64,000 bases of DNA, from assembly GCA_028865235.1 (NCBI GenBank), contig CP114561.1, positions 2,624,001 to 2,688,000 on the forward strand, written 5' to 3'. This stretch comes from Candidatus Manganitrophus sp. (GTDB lineage Bacteria; Nitrospirota; Nitrospiria; SBBL01; Manganitrophaceae). Under the pieces are notes generated by a model. It saw only the letters and a program-made list of their open reading frames with translations. It was not told the origin of the DNA and searched no databases. This document shows, piece after piece, positions 49,098 to 59,633 of the stretch. The position numbers and the translations under genes were made by a program. The first letter of the stretch is position 1, and each line of letters opens with the position of its first letter.

Positions 49098-51666
49098 TCA
49101 AAGCCGCTTCTTCTGAACCAGCAGCCGGGTCGCCTCTTCGACGGGGAGGGGGCGGCTGAAGAGATAGCCTTGCATCTGATCACAGCCGATCGAACGAAGG
49201 TAGGCCAGCTGCGCTTCGGTCTCGACCCCCTCCGCCAGCGCCTTCAGCCGAAGCGAGTGGGCCATTCCGACCACGGTCCTTGCAATCACGGCGTCGTTTG
49301 GATCGGTCGTGAGATTCCGGACAAAAATCTGATCGACCTTCAGCTTGGCGATCGGGAAGCGCCTCAGGTAGGCAAGCGAAGAGTAGCCGGTGCCGAAATC
49401 GTCGATCGAAAGCTGAATACCCATGTCGGTCAGCTTGCGAAGCATCAGAAGGATGCTCATCTCCTTTCCCATCAGAACACTCTCGGTGATTTCCAACTCC
49501 AAATATTGCGGCGCCAGGCCGCTCTCCTGTAACGCGCGGGTGACCGTGTCGACGAGATTTTCCCGGTGAAATTGGCGGACGGAGAGGTTGACCGCGATCC
49601 GCGTCGGCGGGAAGCCGGCCCGCTGCCAGGCGACATTCTGGGCGCACGCGCTCCGCAGCACCCACTCGCCGATCGGCAAGATCAGCCCGGTCTCTTCCGC
49701 CAGCGGGATAAACTCCGCCGGAGAAATCGTCCCGATCTCCGGCCGCTGCCATCGGATCAAGGCTTCGAACCCGATGATCTCCCCGCCGTTCAGATCGACC
49801 TGAGGTTGGAAGTAGAGGAGAAACTCCTCCCGCTTCAGCGCCTCCCGGAGACTACTCTCCATGGAGAGGCGCTCGAACGCGCGGGAATTCATCGCCGGCG
49901 AGAAATAGCGCAATGTGTTTCTCCCCTGCTCTTTCGCGCGATAGAGGGCGATGTCGGCATGCTGTAAAAGGGTTCGTCCGTCGACCCCGGCATGAGGATA
50001 AACGGCAGCCCCGATGCTGGCGGTGACATAAAGGTCGCGCCCTTCCAAATGAAACGGTTCTCGAAGGGAAGAGGTGATCCGATCGGCGATCTGAAGGGCG
50101 ATCTCATCGTTGTTTAAGTTCGGAAGAAGAACGGCGAATTCATCCCCGCCCATCCGGGCGATGGTGTCCCCCCTCCCGGACCGATCGGATGAAGCGGGCG
50201 GCCGCCTCCCGCAGCAACTCGTCCCCGGCAGGGTGCCCCAGGGTGTCGTTGATCACTTTGAATCGGTCCAGATCGATCAAAAGGACGGCCAGAATCTCTC
50301 CGCTCCGATGGGCCTGCGCCACGGCGACCGAGAGACGATCTTCCAGCAGAAGCCGATTCGGAAGGCCGGTGAGGGCATCGTGGTAGGCCTGGTGCTCGAT
50401 CCGCTCCTCCGCTTTTTTCCGGTCGATCGCCATGGCGAGGACGTTGGAGATCGATTGAAGAAAGAGCACGTCCTCATTGCTGAAGGTACGCCGCTGCCGG
50501 GTATGCACTTCCAAGACCCCGTGCGGATGGTCCCTGCCCGGGATCAGAACGCTCATTCCGCTGACCACCCCCTGCTCCCGCAGCAGCGCCGGGGGGATAA
50601 ACCGGGTCTCTTTCTCAAAGTCTTCCACCAACACCGGTCCGTTGCAGGCGAAGGTATAGGCGGCTTGAGAGTTTTCCATGGCACCGAGCTTCGCCTGTCC
50701 GACCCACCCCTCCTCCCAGCCGACCCCTGCCGTGAGCAACAATGCACTCCCATCCGGAAGCGGCTCCAAGGCCTGGCAGTACTCCACTTCCAGTGTTTCA
50801 GAAACCGACGCGACCGCCTCATTCATCAGCGCCGGGAGCGCCGTGCCCGAGAGGGCCCGCTGCCCCAGCTGCGCAATGACCGCCTGCCGACGGGCACGCG
50901 ACCGGACCATCTCTTCCGCCTGCTTTCGCTCCGTGATGTCGCGCAGAATCGACAGGTACCGCCCCGGCACGATCCGGCTGGCGGAGAATTCCACCTCCAC
51001 CTTGGCGCCGTTCTTCCGGGTCACCGTATATTCTCCCGTCATTCGACCGAGGCGCTTAAACGCGTCATATTGCTTAAGGCCTATTCCGATGCGCTCGGCG
51101 GGGGTGATATCGGCCAGCGTCATTCCGATGAGCTCGTCGCGGCGATAACCCAATAATTCCTCCGCCCGGTGGTTCGCGTCGAGATACCGGCCGTCATCAT
51201 CGGCGACCAGGATGGCGTCGCTGGCGCTTTCAAAGAGCTGCCGGTACTGCTGCTCCGACACGCGCAGCGCCTCTGCCGCCCGCTTCCGCTCGATGGCATA
51301 CGAGATGGCATGCGCAAGGAGGTCGCCGCTGATCCTCCCTTTGATGAGATAATCTTGCGCTCCTTTCTGGATCGCCTGCACGGCGGTCTGCTCGTCGCTC
51401 AGGCCGCTGAGGATGACGATCGGAACGCCGGGCGCCTGCGTCTGAACGCGGGAGAGGGAGTCGAGCCCCTGAGAATCGGGGAGGGAGAGATCGAGGAGGA
51501 TGACATCGATCGGCCCTTGGTGAAAACGCTTCATCCCGGTTGAAATCCGATCGCTGCAGACGAGATGGAGGGAGAGCCCTTTCACATCGGAGAGAATTTC
51601 CCGGATGAGCCGGGCGTCGGCAGGGTTGTCTTCAATCAGCAGGGCGTTGATCTGTTTCAATTCCAT
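49098..51666 (-). CDS. REC-PAS-GAF-GGDEF-EAL c-di-GMP enzyme, one frame break
   Basis: About 856 residues when the C6 run at 50168-50173 is repaired. Receiver (INALLIEDNPADARLIREIL, Asp in VILLDLSLPDSQGL), PAS (about 140-250), GAF (about 270-410), GGDEF with active-site MGGDEFAVLLPN, and EAL with FEALIRW, LEITESVL and DDFGTGYSSLAYL. Both catalytic motifs are intact, so it could make and break c-di-GMP. The receiver puts it under phosphorelay control. Last gene of a four-gene sensory operon. Confidence 0.88.
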
Positions 51667-51738
51667 TTTTCTCCGTTCCGGAAAATCCGCTGTCGTATGA
51701 GTTAGAAGCGTCGGGGAAGGCCGACTCGGTCAGGCGCT

Positions 51739-54700
51739 TCAGAGCACGGCCCCGCGGGCCAAGAGCCGTTCGGTCTCGTCGGCCGGGAGCGGCCGGCTGA
51801 AAAGGTATCCCTGCATCTCATCGCAGTCGATCGAATGGAGGAATTCCATCTCTTCTTCCGCCTCCACCCCTTCGGCGATCCCCTTCATCTGAAGGGAGTG
51901 CGCCATTTTGACGACCGTTTTTGCGATGGTTGCATTGTTCGAGTCGGTGGTGATGTTCCGGACGAACGATTGATCGATCTTCAATTTGCTGATCGGGAAA
52001 CGCTTCAAATGGGTCAGAGAAGAGTAGCCGGTCCCGAAGTCGTCGATCGTGAGCGCGATCCCCATTGCGGCGAGTTCCCGGAGCATCGCAACGAGCGGCT
52101 CCTCCTTCCTCATTAAAATTTTTTCGGTCAATTCGAGTTCGAGATAACCGGGAGCGAGTCCGGTGTCGGCCAATACCCGGCTGATGGTGGCGGAGAGATC
52201 CTCCCGATAAAATTGTCCGGCAGAGAGATTGACCCCGACCCGGAGGGAAGGGAGGCCGGCCTCTTGCCACTTTCTGTTTTGGGCGCACGCGGTGCGCAGC
52301 ACCCACTCTCCGATGGGGACGATGAGGCCGGTCTTATCCGCCAGGGGGATAAAGTCCGCCGCGGAGACCAGCGTCGCATCGGGTCGGCGCCACCGGATCA
52401 ATGTTTCAAGCCCGACGATCCGCCGCGACTTCAAATCGATCTGAGGCTGATAATGAAGAAGAAACTCCTCCCGCTCCAACGCCTGCCGAAGGCTGTTTTC
52501 AATCGACCGCTCCCTGGTCATCTTCTCGTTTGGGGTCGGCGAAAAGAAGCAGAAGGTGTTTTTCCCCTGCTTTTTGGCGCGGTAGAGCGCCGTGTCGGCG
52601 TTTCTGAGGAGTGTTTCGGGATCGCGGCCCGCCTGCGGGTAGAGGGCGATCCCGATGCTCGCGCTGACCGGCAATTCCTGTCCGGCGATCCGGAACGCGG
52701 GAATGAGCGCCTCCAAGACCCGCTCGGCCACCCGGGTGACTTTATCAATGGTGTCGATTTCCGGAAGAAGGATGGTGAACTCATCTCCTCCCATCCGGGC
52801 GAAGGTGTCCCCGTCCCGCACGCAGGCCGCTAGCCGCTCGGAGACCGCCTTCAGCAGCTGATCTCCGATCGGATGCCCCAGCGTGTCGTTCACTTCTTTA
52901 AAGCAGTCGAGGTCGAGGAACATCAGCGCGACCATGTCGTTGTGCCGGTTGGCCTGGGAGATCGCCAGTGCGAGATGGTCTTCGAGAAGGGAGCGATTCG
53001 GAAGGCCAGTCAAGGCGTCGTAGTAAGCCTGATGCTGAATCGTCTCCTCCGCCCGGCGGCGCTCGATCGCCGTGGCCAGCAAGTTGGCGACCACCTGGAG
53101 AAAGCGGACCTCGGCTTGCGTGAAGAGGCGTCTTCGGGCGGTGTGGACCGAGAGGGTGCCGAACGGCCGGCGCGTGCCGGGGATGACGACGCTGAGTCCG
53201 CTGACGACGCCATGTTCGCGGAGAAGCGCCGGCGGGGTGAACCGGTCCTCGGTCCGTAGGTCCTCGACAATCACCGGGGCGTTTGTCAGGAGGGTGTAGC
53301 CTCCTTGCGACTCCGGATTCGCCGGCAGGGTGGCGGTTCGAATCAGCCCCTCTTTCCATCCGACGCCGGCCCGTAAAAGAAGGGTTTTTCCCTCCGGAAG
53401 GAGTTCCAAAATCTTGGCGTATTCCGTTTCGAGCGCCCGGGTGATCAGCGCGGCCGCTTTATCCAAGAGCGCATAGAAATCGAGCCCGCCCAGCGCATAT
53501 TGGCCCAGCTCGGCGAGGGCGGTCTGCTGCCGGACGTGGAAGCGGAGCGATTCTTCCGACTGTTTCTGTTCGGTGATCTCCCGGCTGATCCCGATCAGAC
53601 CGATGATTTCATCCTGAGGATTCCGCCGGAGAATTTTCGTGGTGAGATAGGTTCGGAGGATTCCCTCGCGCTGCTCCGTCTCCTCAAAGGTTTGGATCTC
53701 GCCGGCGGGGGTCATTTGCGGATTCGTTAATGAGGTGGTTGTATGAGAAACAAAAAGGTGCTCGTCCGTTTTCCCGATGATCTCCTCAATTTGTTTTCCG
53801 ATGCGGCGGGCCCCGGCCGAATTGATCAGAATATATCGGCCCTGAAGATCTTTGACATAAACCGTGTCGGGAATTCCTTCGATGACCGCTTGGAAAAGCT
53901 GGTGGCTCTCCTTGAGGGCCTCTTCATCCCGTTTCCGTTCGGTGATATCTTGAGCCGTTCCCACCATATGGATCGCGCGGCCCTGCGCGTCGGTAACGAC
54001 CGCGCCGGTCAGGTGGAGGAGCCGGGAGCTCCCGTCCAGCAGTACGATCCTGTGATAACAACTAAAGGACCCCCTATTTTCAAGAGATTGCTCGATCGTC
54101 CGTTTGACCTGCTCCCGGTCTTCGGGATGGATGTAGCTGAGATAGGTTTCAAAGGTGATCTCCTTCGATTGCGGCTTGAGGGAGAAGATTCGGTAGAGCT
54201 CATCCGACCAGGTTACCTGATTGGAGGGGATATCCCACCGCCAGCTCCCGAGCCGGGTCAGTCGCTCGGTTTCCGCAAGCTGCTGCTCGCTTCGCTTGAG
54301 GGTCTCTTCGACCCGCTTTCGATCGGAGATGTCGTGAGCCGAGATAAGCCAAGAGGTCTTTCCGTGAAAGGTCATCCGGCTCCAGGTGATCTGCGCGGTG
54401 ATCAAGACGCCGCTTTTTGTCCGAAGGGTCCACTCGCCCGATCGACTGAAGCCCGCTTCGAAGTTCTGAGGGGAGATCTGAGAGCCGTATTTGAGGAGGC
54501 TGGCAAGCTCCTCCGGGGCCGAAGGGCTGCGGGGGGTCATCGAGAGGATCTCATCCCGGGAGTAGCCGTAATGGTGAATCGCCGCCTCGTTCACCGAAAC
54601 AAAGGAAGCCTTGATCGGGTCGAACACCCACATCGGAATGGGATTGCTCTCGAAGAGGGCGCGGTACTGCTCGTTGCTCTCGCGCAGCCGCTCTTCGGCC

Positions 54701-55083
54701 TGTTTCCGCTCGATGGCATACCGGATCGAGCGGCCGAGATAGCGGCTTTCCTCATGTCCTTTGGTCAGAAAGTCCTGCGCCCCCCTCTGTACCGTTTGCA
54801 GCGCGAGGGCCTCATCTTGATGATAGGTCAGGACGAGGATCGGAAGTGCGGGCATGGCCGTCCGGACCTGTCTGAACGTTTCGAGGCCCTGAGAGTCAGG
54901 GAGGGAGAGATCGAGCAGGATGACATCGAATGATTCCTCCCGGAGCGACGCCAGCGCTTTGTCGAGCCGGTCGACGTGGGTAATCCTGAATCGGGCGGAC
55001 GACTCCACCAAGACTTCTTGAACAAGCCGAACATCCGCGGGATTGTCTTCTACCAGGAGAACTCGGATGGAGTCTCCGTTCAT
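51739..55083 (-). CDS. REC-PAS-PAS-PAS-GAF-GGDEF-EAL c-di-GMP enzyme
   Basis: 1,114 residues, intact. Receiver (IRVLLVEDNPADVRLVQEVL; VILLDLSLPDSQGLETF), three PAS domains (about 135-255, 275-390, 395-510), GAF (about 525-665), GGDEF with MGGDEFTILLPE, EAL with GLETLIRW (Thr for the Ala of EAL, common and compatible with activity), LELELTEKILM and DDFGTGYSSLTHL. A paralogue of the next protein with two additional PAS domains. Starts 9 bp after the CheY-like gene. Confidence 0.93.
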   Translation of the reverse strand: MNGDSIRVLLVEDNPADVRLVQEVLVESSARFRITHVDRLDKALASLREESFDVILLDLSLPDSQGLETFRQVRTAMPALPILVLTYHQDEALALQTVQRGAQDFLTKGHEESRYLGRSIRYAIERKQAEERLRESNEQYRALFESNPIPMWVFDPIKASFVSVNEAAIHHYGYSRDEILSMTPRSPSAPEELASLLKYGSQISPQNFEAGFSRSGEWTLRTKSGVLITAQITWSRMTFHGKTSWLISAHDISDRKRVEETLKRSEQQLAETERLTRLGSWRWDIPSNQVTWSDELYRIFSLKPQSKEITFETYLSYIHPEDREQVKRTIEQSLENRGSFSCYHRIVLLDGSSRLLHLTGAVVTDAQGRAIHMVGTAQDITERKRDEEALKESHQLFQAVIEGIPDTVYVKDLQGRYILINSAGARRIGKQIEEIIGKTDEHLFVSHTTTSLTNPQMTPAGEIQTFEETEQREGILRTYLTTKILRRNPQDEIIGLIGISREITEQKQSEESLRFHVRQQTALAELGQYALGGLDFYALLDKAAALITRALETEYAKILELLPEGKTLLLRAGVGWKEGLIRTATLPANPESQGGYTLLTNAPVIVEDLRTEDRFTPPALLREHGVVSGLSVVIPGTRRPFGTLSVHTARRRLFTQAEVRFLQVVANLLATAIERRRAEETIQHQAYYDALTGLPNRSLLEDHLALAISQANRHNDMVALMFLDLDCFKEVNDTLGHPIGDQLLKAVSERLAACVRDGDTFARMGGDEFTILLPEIDTIDKVTRVAERVLEALIPAFRIAGQELPVSASIGIALYPQAGRDPETLLRNADTALYRAKKQGKNTFCFFSPTPNEKMTRERSIENSLRQALEREEFLLHYQPQIDLKSRRIVGLETLIRWRRPDATLVSAADFIPLADKTGLIVPIGEWVLRTACAQNRKWQEAGLPSLRVGVNLSAGQFYREDLSATISRVLADTGLAPGYLELELTEKILMRKEEPLVAMLRELAAMGIALTIDDFGTGYSSLTHLKRFPISKLKIDQSFVRNITTDSNNATIAKTVVKMAHSLQMKGIAEGVEAEEEMEFLHSIDCDEMQGYLFSRPLPADETERLLARGAVL

Positions 55084-55092
55084 CGGCCCTCC

Positions 55093-55542
55093 TTATGTTT
55101 TTGGAAGCTTTACCACCGTCAACCAGAAATCTTCAACCGATTTGACCACGGTGATGAATTGCTCGAAATCGACCGGCTTCGTCACATAGCAGTTGGCGTG
55201 AAGGTCGTAACTTTTCAGGACATCCTTCTCGGCGTTCGAGGTGGTTAAGATGACCACCGGAATCCGCTTGAGATCGGGATCGTTTTTAATCGCTTCCAGC
55301 ACCTCCCGGCCGTCTTTTTTCGGGAGGTTCAGGTCGAGCAAGATGAGATCGGGGCGGACCGCGTTTTTATAAGATCCCTCCTGTCGGAGAAAGGCGAGCG
55401 CTTCCACGCCGTCCCCCACGACGTTCAAATTGTTCAGGACCTTTCCCTCTTTGAGGGCCTCCTTTGTCAGTCGCACGTCGCCGGGAGAGTCCTCGACAAG
55501 CAGGATCTCAACCGGTCTTCCGATGGCCTTCCCATTCATCAT
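55093..55542 (-). CDS. Single-domain response regulator (Rcp1-like)
   Basis: 149 residues, receiver only. Phosphoacceptor Asp in [16 protein letters not shown], acidic pair LLVEDSPGD, Thr in [10 protein letters not shown] and Lys in [11 protein letters not shown]. The family (Rcp1) partners with phytochrome-like kinases such as the one encoded just upstream, whose start it overlaps by 4 bp. It likely relays the phosphate to the two receiver-fused c-di-GMP enzymes that follow. Confidence 0.92.
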   Translation of the reverse strand: MMNGKAIGRPVEILLVEDSPGDVRLTKEALKEGKVLNNLNVVGDGVEALAFLRQEGSYKNAVRPDLILLDLNLPKKDGREVLEAIKNDPDLKRIPVVILTTSNAEKDVLKSYDLHANCYVTKPVDFEQFITVVKSVEDFWLTVVKLPKT

Positions 55543-56672
55543 CTCTCTCCCGATTTTCCGACGGTGAAATAAAAAGTGGATCCTTTTCCGAGCGCCGACT
55601 CCACCCAGATGGTCCCGCCGTGGCGTTCGACGATTTTACGGCAGACCGCAAGGCCGATCCCCGTCCCCGGGTATTCGTCCTTCCCGTGAAGTCGCTGAAA
55701 AATAATAAAGATGCGGTCTTTATACTCCGGCTCGATGCCGATCCCGTTATCCTGGACGGAAAAAAGCCACTCGTTCTGTTTCTCTTTTGCGGAGAGGTGA
55801 ATCCGGGGAGGGGGATCGCCGCGGAACTTGATGGCGTTGCCGATCAAATTCTGGAAGAGCTGACTCAGCTGGGAGGTGTCGCCCGGGACCGTCGGCAGCG
55901 GATCGCGCGTCACGACCGCCCCCGATTCTTCGACCGACATGCCAAGGTTGATCAGGGTCTGACGGAAGATCTCTTCGCAATCGACCGGCGCAAACGCTTT
56001 CCCCTGCGTGCTGACTCTGGAATAAGCAAGCAGGTCGTTGATCAACTGCTTCATCCGGACCGCGCCGTCGACAATGTAGGTGATAAACTCATCCGCGTCG
56101 GTGTCGAGGCGGCCTTGATACCGCCGCGATAGAAGTTGCGTGTAGCTGGCGACGATCCGAAGCGGCTCCTGCAGATCGTGCGAGGCGACATAGGCGAATT
56201 GCTCCAATTCGGCGTTGGAGCGGGCCAGCTCCGCGGCGCGGCGCGCCAGCTCTTTCTCCACCCGCTTCCGCTCGGTGGCATCCTCGATGGCAAGGAGGAT
56301 CGTGCCGGTTTCGGCGGTGTTGCCCTCCGTACGGACCTGCCGGGCATTCAGCAGCATGGTCCGCCGTCCGATCGTCGGAAAGTCGTGTTCAACCTCGAAA
56401 TTCTCGAACTGGCTGTTCCTCGGGAGAACCTTCTCCATTTGGGTGCGCAATGCCGGAATGTCCCACTGGCCGTTTCCGAGATCATACAAAGAGTGATGTT
56501 CCGTCTGGTCCGGAGAGACACGGAAGGTTTCGTAGAAAGAGCGGTTCGCCCGCTTGATCCGCATCTTCGCATCGAGGATCAGGAGCGGCTCGCGAATGGT
56601 GTCGATGATCCCGTCGGCATAGGTCAGCGCCGCTTGCAGCGCTCGCTCGACACGTTCCCGTTCCGGAGGCAT
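55539..56672 (-). CDS. PAS histidine kinase (phytochrome-kinase-like)
   Basis: 377 residues, soluble. A PAS domain (about 15-140, [20 protein letters not shown]), a coiled coil, HisKA with [20 protein letters not shown] (the HDLQEP box of phytochrome-type kinases), and HATPase with [29 protein letters not shown] and [18 protein letters not shown]. First gene of the four-gene group with the CheY-like regulator and the two c-di-GMP enzymes, coupled by ATGA-type overlap. Confidence 0.93.
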   Translation of the reverse strand: MPPERERVERALQAALTYADGIIDTIREPLLILDAKMRIKRANRSFYETFRVSPDQTEHHSLYDLGNGQWDIPALRTQMEKVLPRNSQFENFEVEHDFPTIGRRTMLLNARQVRTEGNTAETGTILLAIEDATERKRVEKELARRAAELARSNAELEQFAYVASHDLQEPLRIVASYTQLLSRRYQGRLDTDADEFITYIVDGAVRMKQLINDLLAYSRVSTQGKAFAPVDCEEIFRQTLINLGMSVEESGAVVTRDPLPTVPGDTSQLSQLFQNLIGNAIKFRGDPPPRIHLSAKEKQNEWLFSVQDNGIGIEPEYKDRIFIIFQRLHGKDEYPGTGIGLAVCRKIVERHGGTIWVESALGKGSTFYFTVGKSGER

Positions 56673-57227
56673 CCGGCGCTCCTGGGGATAAGAAAGGTGA
56701 ATCTTAAGCGGAAGATCGGATCCCGTGATCCAATCATCCCGGTCAATGCCGTTTGGAGAGATTCTTCTTGAACGCGTGCGCGCGTCGCAGTCCTCGCAGC
56801 TTGCTGCGGGGAGCTTCCATCTAATTTGTATCTACATGTCCTTCAACGAGAGGAGACGAATATTCTTTGGCGGTGATGCATCGGCATTCTTCCATAGGGC
56901 CTTCTAACGCCCGCATTATTTGAAACAAAGACGAGAACCAGGCAGTAAAGGTAGGTCCGGCGGGTGCAGAACTACGGTATCATTTTTAATGATCCTGTCA
57001 AGGTAAAGATCAATTAGTGATTCTTTGGTCCGGTCATTTTAGGATGGAATGAAAGGGAGAATGATACGGAGATACCGAAGATGGTTTTTAAACCGCGTGA
57101 AGCGGTCCGCCGTCGATCGAGACGCCCGCGCCTTTTCCCCATTGGCATAGACAGATCTCTCCACGCTTCGGGCGAACCGCTCCCCGGATTTATTTCCAAA
57201 AAGGTGAATGAGTTCCGGATGAGGGAA
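56673..57227. other. 555-bp gap, no gene seen
   Basis: I find no reading frame with protein-like composition and no RNA gene. It contains AT-rich parts around 56920-57040 and a GC-rich repeat-like CGCGTGCGCGCGTCG near 56775. It probably holds the promoter of the operon at 56672. Confidence 0.45.
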
Positions 57228-57514
57228 TTACGAAGCCTTTTGCTCGCCGCTCCGCTTCCGGGTCGATTTCGCGCGCGAGGCCGGCTTGGCCGTGGGCGCG
57301 GGTGCGGGCGAAACCGCATTTGAGTCGTGTTCGGAGAGGACGCTCTGTTCGGCTTCCAGCCAATCGGCCAGGTCGTTTCCGTGATATTGTCCTCTACTCT
57401 GATAAAGCGCGTAGGCCCGTTCGGCAATCCGCTCTTGCAGCAGCCGATCGTCCGGCCTCCCGTTGACCTCTTCCTGGGGGAAGTTCTCATTTTTTTGGGG
57501 GTTGTTTTTTTCAT
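57228..57514 (-). CDS. DUF2934 protein, one frame break
   Basis: About 95 residues when one base is restored in the T7 run at 57490-57496. The start at 57514 has GGAGGAG. Core: LLQERIAERAYALYQSRGQY followed by HGNDLADWLEAE, the DUF2934 signature, then an Ala/Pro/Lys-rich tail (PAPAPTAKPASRAKSTRKRS). Small basic family of unknown function, common in Nitrospirota and proteobacteria, often near stress genes. The start used without repair gives a different, nonsense-like frame. Confidence 0.72.
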
Positions 57515-57661
57515 GGGCTCCTCCTTCCTTATTGATGAAGTCATTCTGCCTGAGTGCGGAACGTAACGCAACCCCGCAAACGGGGTGTTCTCGGTCTCGT
57601 TCACCTGATTTTTTCCGATGGTTAATTATCGACAAGAATATAACAAAAACGGCCTCAGGGT

Positions 57662-57702
57662 AAAGAGGGGTTCGTGGTAAGGGGGAGGCCCCCTCTTTTT
57701 TT
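57662..57702 (+). terminator. Strong terminator-like hairpin without an upstream gene
   Basis: AAAGAGGGG pairs with CCCCTCTTT, with the inner palindrome GGGGG-AGG-CCCCC, followed by seven Ts. It reads on the plus strand, where no gene lies upstream; it is 220 bp before the NarL gene. Terminator of an unseen short transcript or an attenuator. Confidence 0.6.
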
Positions 57703-57846
57703 CGTTAAAAATCATCTGAAATGATTCCCTTTTTAGGGAAGTGGATTAGATTTTCTTTAAAACGGCGGACGACGTATTGAATTGAACGGCATTCGGAGGA
57801 GGTGTTTCCGGGAGATCCGGACTTCTTCTGATCGTTCGGTTGTCGT

Positions 57847-57875
57847 TTGACAGTCGGATAGAGGCGTACTATACT
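57847..57875 (+). promoter_or_regulatory. Sigma-70 promoter of the NarL-type regulator
   Basis: TTGACA at 57847-57852 and TATACT at 57870-57875, separated by 17 bp. The in-frame ATG at 57840 lies upstream of this promoter, which supports the start at 57918. Confidence 0.75.
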
Positions 57876-57917
57876 CCCCTTCATCGTCACCCTGAGCGGC
57901 TGAATGGTATATCCCGG

Positions 57918-58595
57918 ATGAGTACACTCGACAAGGAATCGGTCTTTATTCTGCTGGTGGAGGACAATCCGTTGGACGTCGACCTGATCCGGCACTCCCT
58001 CGAAAAGGGGGGCATCTCGAATCTCCTCCACATCGCGCGAGACGGCCGGGAGGCGATCGATTTTCTTCATCAACGGGTTTCTCTGCCGGGTGTGTTGATT
58101 CTGGACATCAATCTCCCAACGCTCAGCGGCATCGACGTGTTGCGCGAGGCCAAAAAAATCGATTCCGAAATCGTGGCGATCATGCTGACCGGTCAGGCCT
58201 CTCTGGATACGGCGGTCCAGTCGCTCCGGAGAGAGGGGGCATTCGATTATCTTGAGAAATCGAAGGACGATTTGCCGCAGCTGGTCGAGGCGGTTCGACT
58301 CGCCATCGAAAAACGAGCCCTCCAGCTTCAAAACCGGTGGATCGTTCAGACGGAAGGCCGGATGGAGATTGTCGAAATGAGAAAGGTGCAGGAAACGTTT
58401 CATCTCTCGGAACGGGAGATCGACGTCGTTAAATGCCTCTGCCGGGGAGACGCCAACAAGGAGATCGCCGATCATCTCTTCATCAGCGCGTTTACCGTGA
58501 AAGATCATCTCAAGAAGATCTACCAAAAGATGGGTGTGCACAACCGGGCCGCCCTCGTCTCCAAAATCTTATCCAGCGCGATGCTCGACGCGTAG
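57918..58595 (+). CDS. NarL/FixJ-family response regulator
   Basis: 225 residues from 57918 (MSTLDKESVFILLVEDNPLD). Receiver with Asp in GVLILDINLPTLSG and Lys replaced near the end (EKSKDD), then a LuxR-type helix-turn-helix: LSEREIDVVKCLCRGDANKE ... IADHLFISAFTVKDHLKKIY. It ends with a basic tail. No cognate kinase is adjacent; it is divergent from the DUF2934 gene and convergent with the PRPP synthase. Its own sigma-70 promoter is visible. Confidence 0.88.
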   Translation: MSTLDKESVFILLVEDNPLDVDLIRHSLEKGGISNLLHIARDGREAIDFLHQRVSLPGVLILDINLPTLSGIDVLREAKKIDSEIVAIMLTGQASLDTAVQSLRREGAFDYLEKSKDDLPQLVEAVRLAIEKRALQLQNRWIVQTEGRMEIVEMRKVQETFHLSEREIDVVKCLCRGDANKEIADHLFISAFTVKDHLKKIYQKMGVHNRAALVSKILSSAMLDA

Positions 58596-58655
58596 TCCCG
58601 CCTGCCGGAAGAATTGAAGAAATGAAATGAATGAAGGCCGCGCCGCGAACGGGCG

Positions 58656-59548
58656 TCACGGTGCAAAAAGGGCGGACACCCCCTCCGCAAGAAGGCCCCC
58701 CACGTCGATCCGGTTCGATTCATGAGGAATGGTGTTGCACGTCATCACTTGAGCGGCGCCCGACGCGAGGAGATCGGCATAGGCCCGGTCGGCGAAAACG
58801 GCGTGGACGCCGATGCAGATCGGCGGGGCGAGGCCGGCCCGCCGCACCTGGCCGACCGCTTCGATCATCGTGCCGGCGGAGGAGATGATGTCATCGACCA
58901 AAACCGGCGTCCGGTCGCGCCATTGATCGGCCATTGGAAGGGAAATTTCCACCTCCCGATCGCCGTGGCGAATTTTTTCCAGAATCAAATGGGGGGCGCC
59001 GGCCTCTGCCGCCACGGCGGCGACCCACTGCTCGCTCTCGCGGTCGGGACCGATCAGGAGCGGATGGGGGAGATGGGTGCGAACCCAATGGGCGATCGCG
59101 GGGGCGGCGCGCACCACGCGGGTGGGGATGGAGTAGACCTCTTCCAGCGACGGGTGGCGGTGGAGGTGCGGATCGACCGTCACCAACCCATCCAAGACAT
59201 CGGAAAGAAGTTGACCGAAATAGACCGAAGAGAGTCCCTCCCCGGGTGAAACCGATGATCTTGCCGCATGTAGGCGAGATAGGGGGAGATCAATCCGACT
59301 TTTTCGGCGCCGAGATCTCTCGCCGTTTTCGCCAGAAAAAGGAGCGGCATGATTTTGTCGTCGGGCCTGTCGAGGGTGCAGCAAAGAAGAACGGTGCGCC
59401 CTTCCACCGGGCTTTCGATCCGGACATACGACTCGCAATCGGGAAACCGGCGGACGATCAGCTTGCCGATCTCCGCATCGATTCGGCCGGAGAGCGCATC
59501 GGCCAGCCCGGCATTGCCCGGAAAGGGTAAGAGAAGGGGTCTTTTCAT
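58656..59548 (-). CDS. Ribose-phosphate pyrophosphokinase-like protein, one frame break
   Basis: About 297 residues when one base is added to the C4 at 59240-59243. N-terminus PLLLPFPGNAGLADALSGRI, RRFPDCESYVRIESPVEGRT, PYLAYMRQDHRFHPGE, and after the repair the PRPP loop TPVLVDDIISSAGTMIEA and CNTIPHESNRIDV. Shorter than standard Prs and with altered loop residues (SAGT for TAGT), this is the divergent Prs-like group. It would make PRPP for phosphoribosyl transfer; possibly linked to the fusion protein at 44399. Confidence 0.85.
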
Positions 59549-59633
59549 GATGACTCCTGGAACGGGGTGATCACGGCCTGACTTTTAGTATACCCCAAAG
59601 TATACTGAACCTCTTCGTGTTCGACGATGATCT

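Noticed and set aside
56725..56907. Short plus-strand ORF (60 residues) in the 56.7-57.2 kb gap
   Set aside because: No SD, no family, and composition unlike neighbouring proteins.
57705..58541. 278-residue minus-strand ORF over the NarL regulator
   Set aside because: Antisense shadow; the plus strand has a promoter, receiver and LuxR-type HTH.
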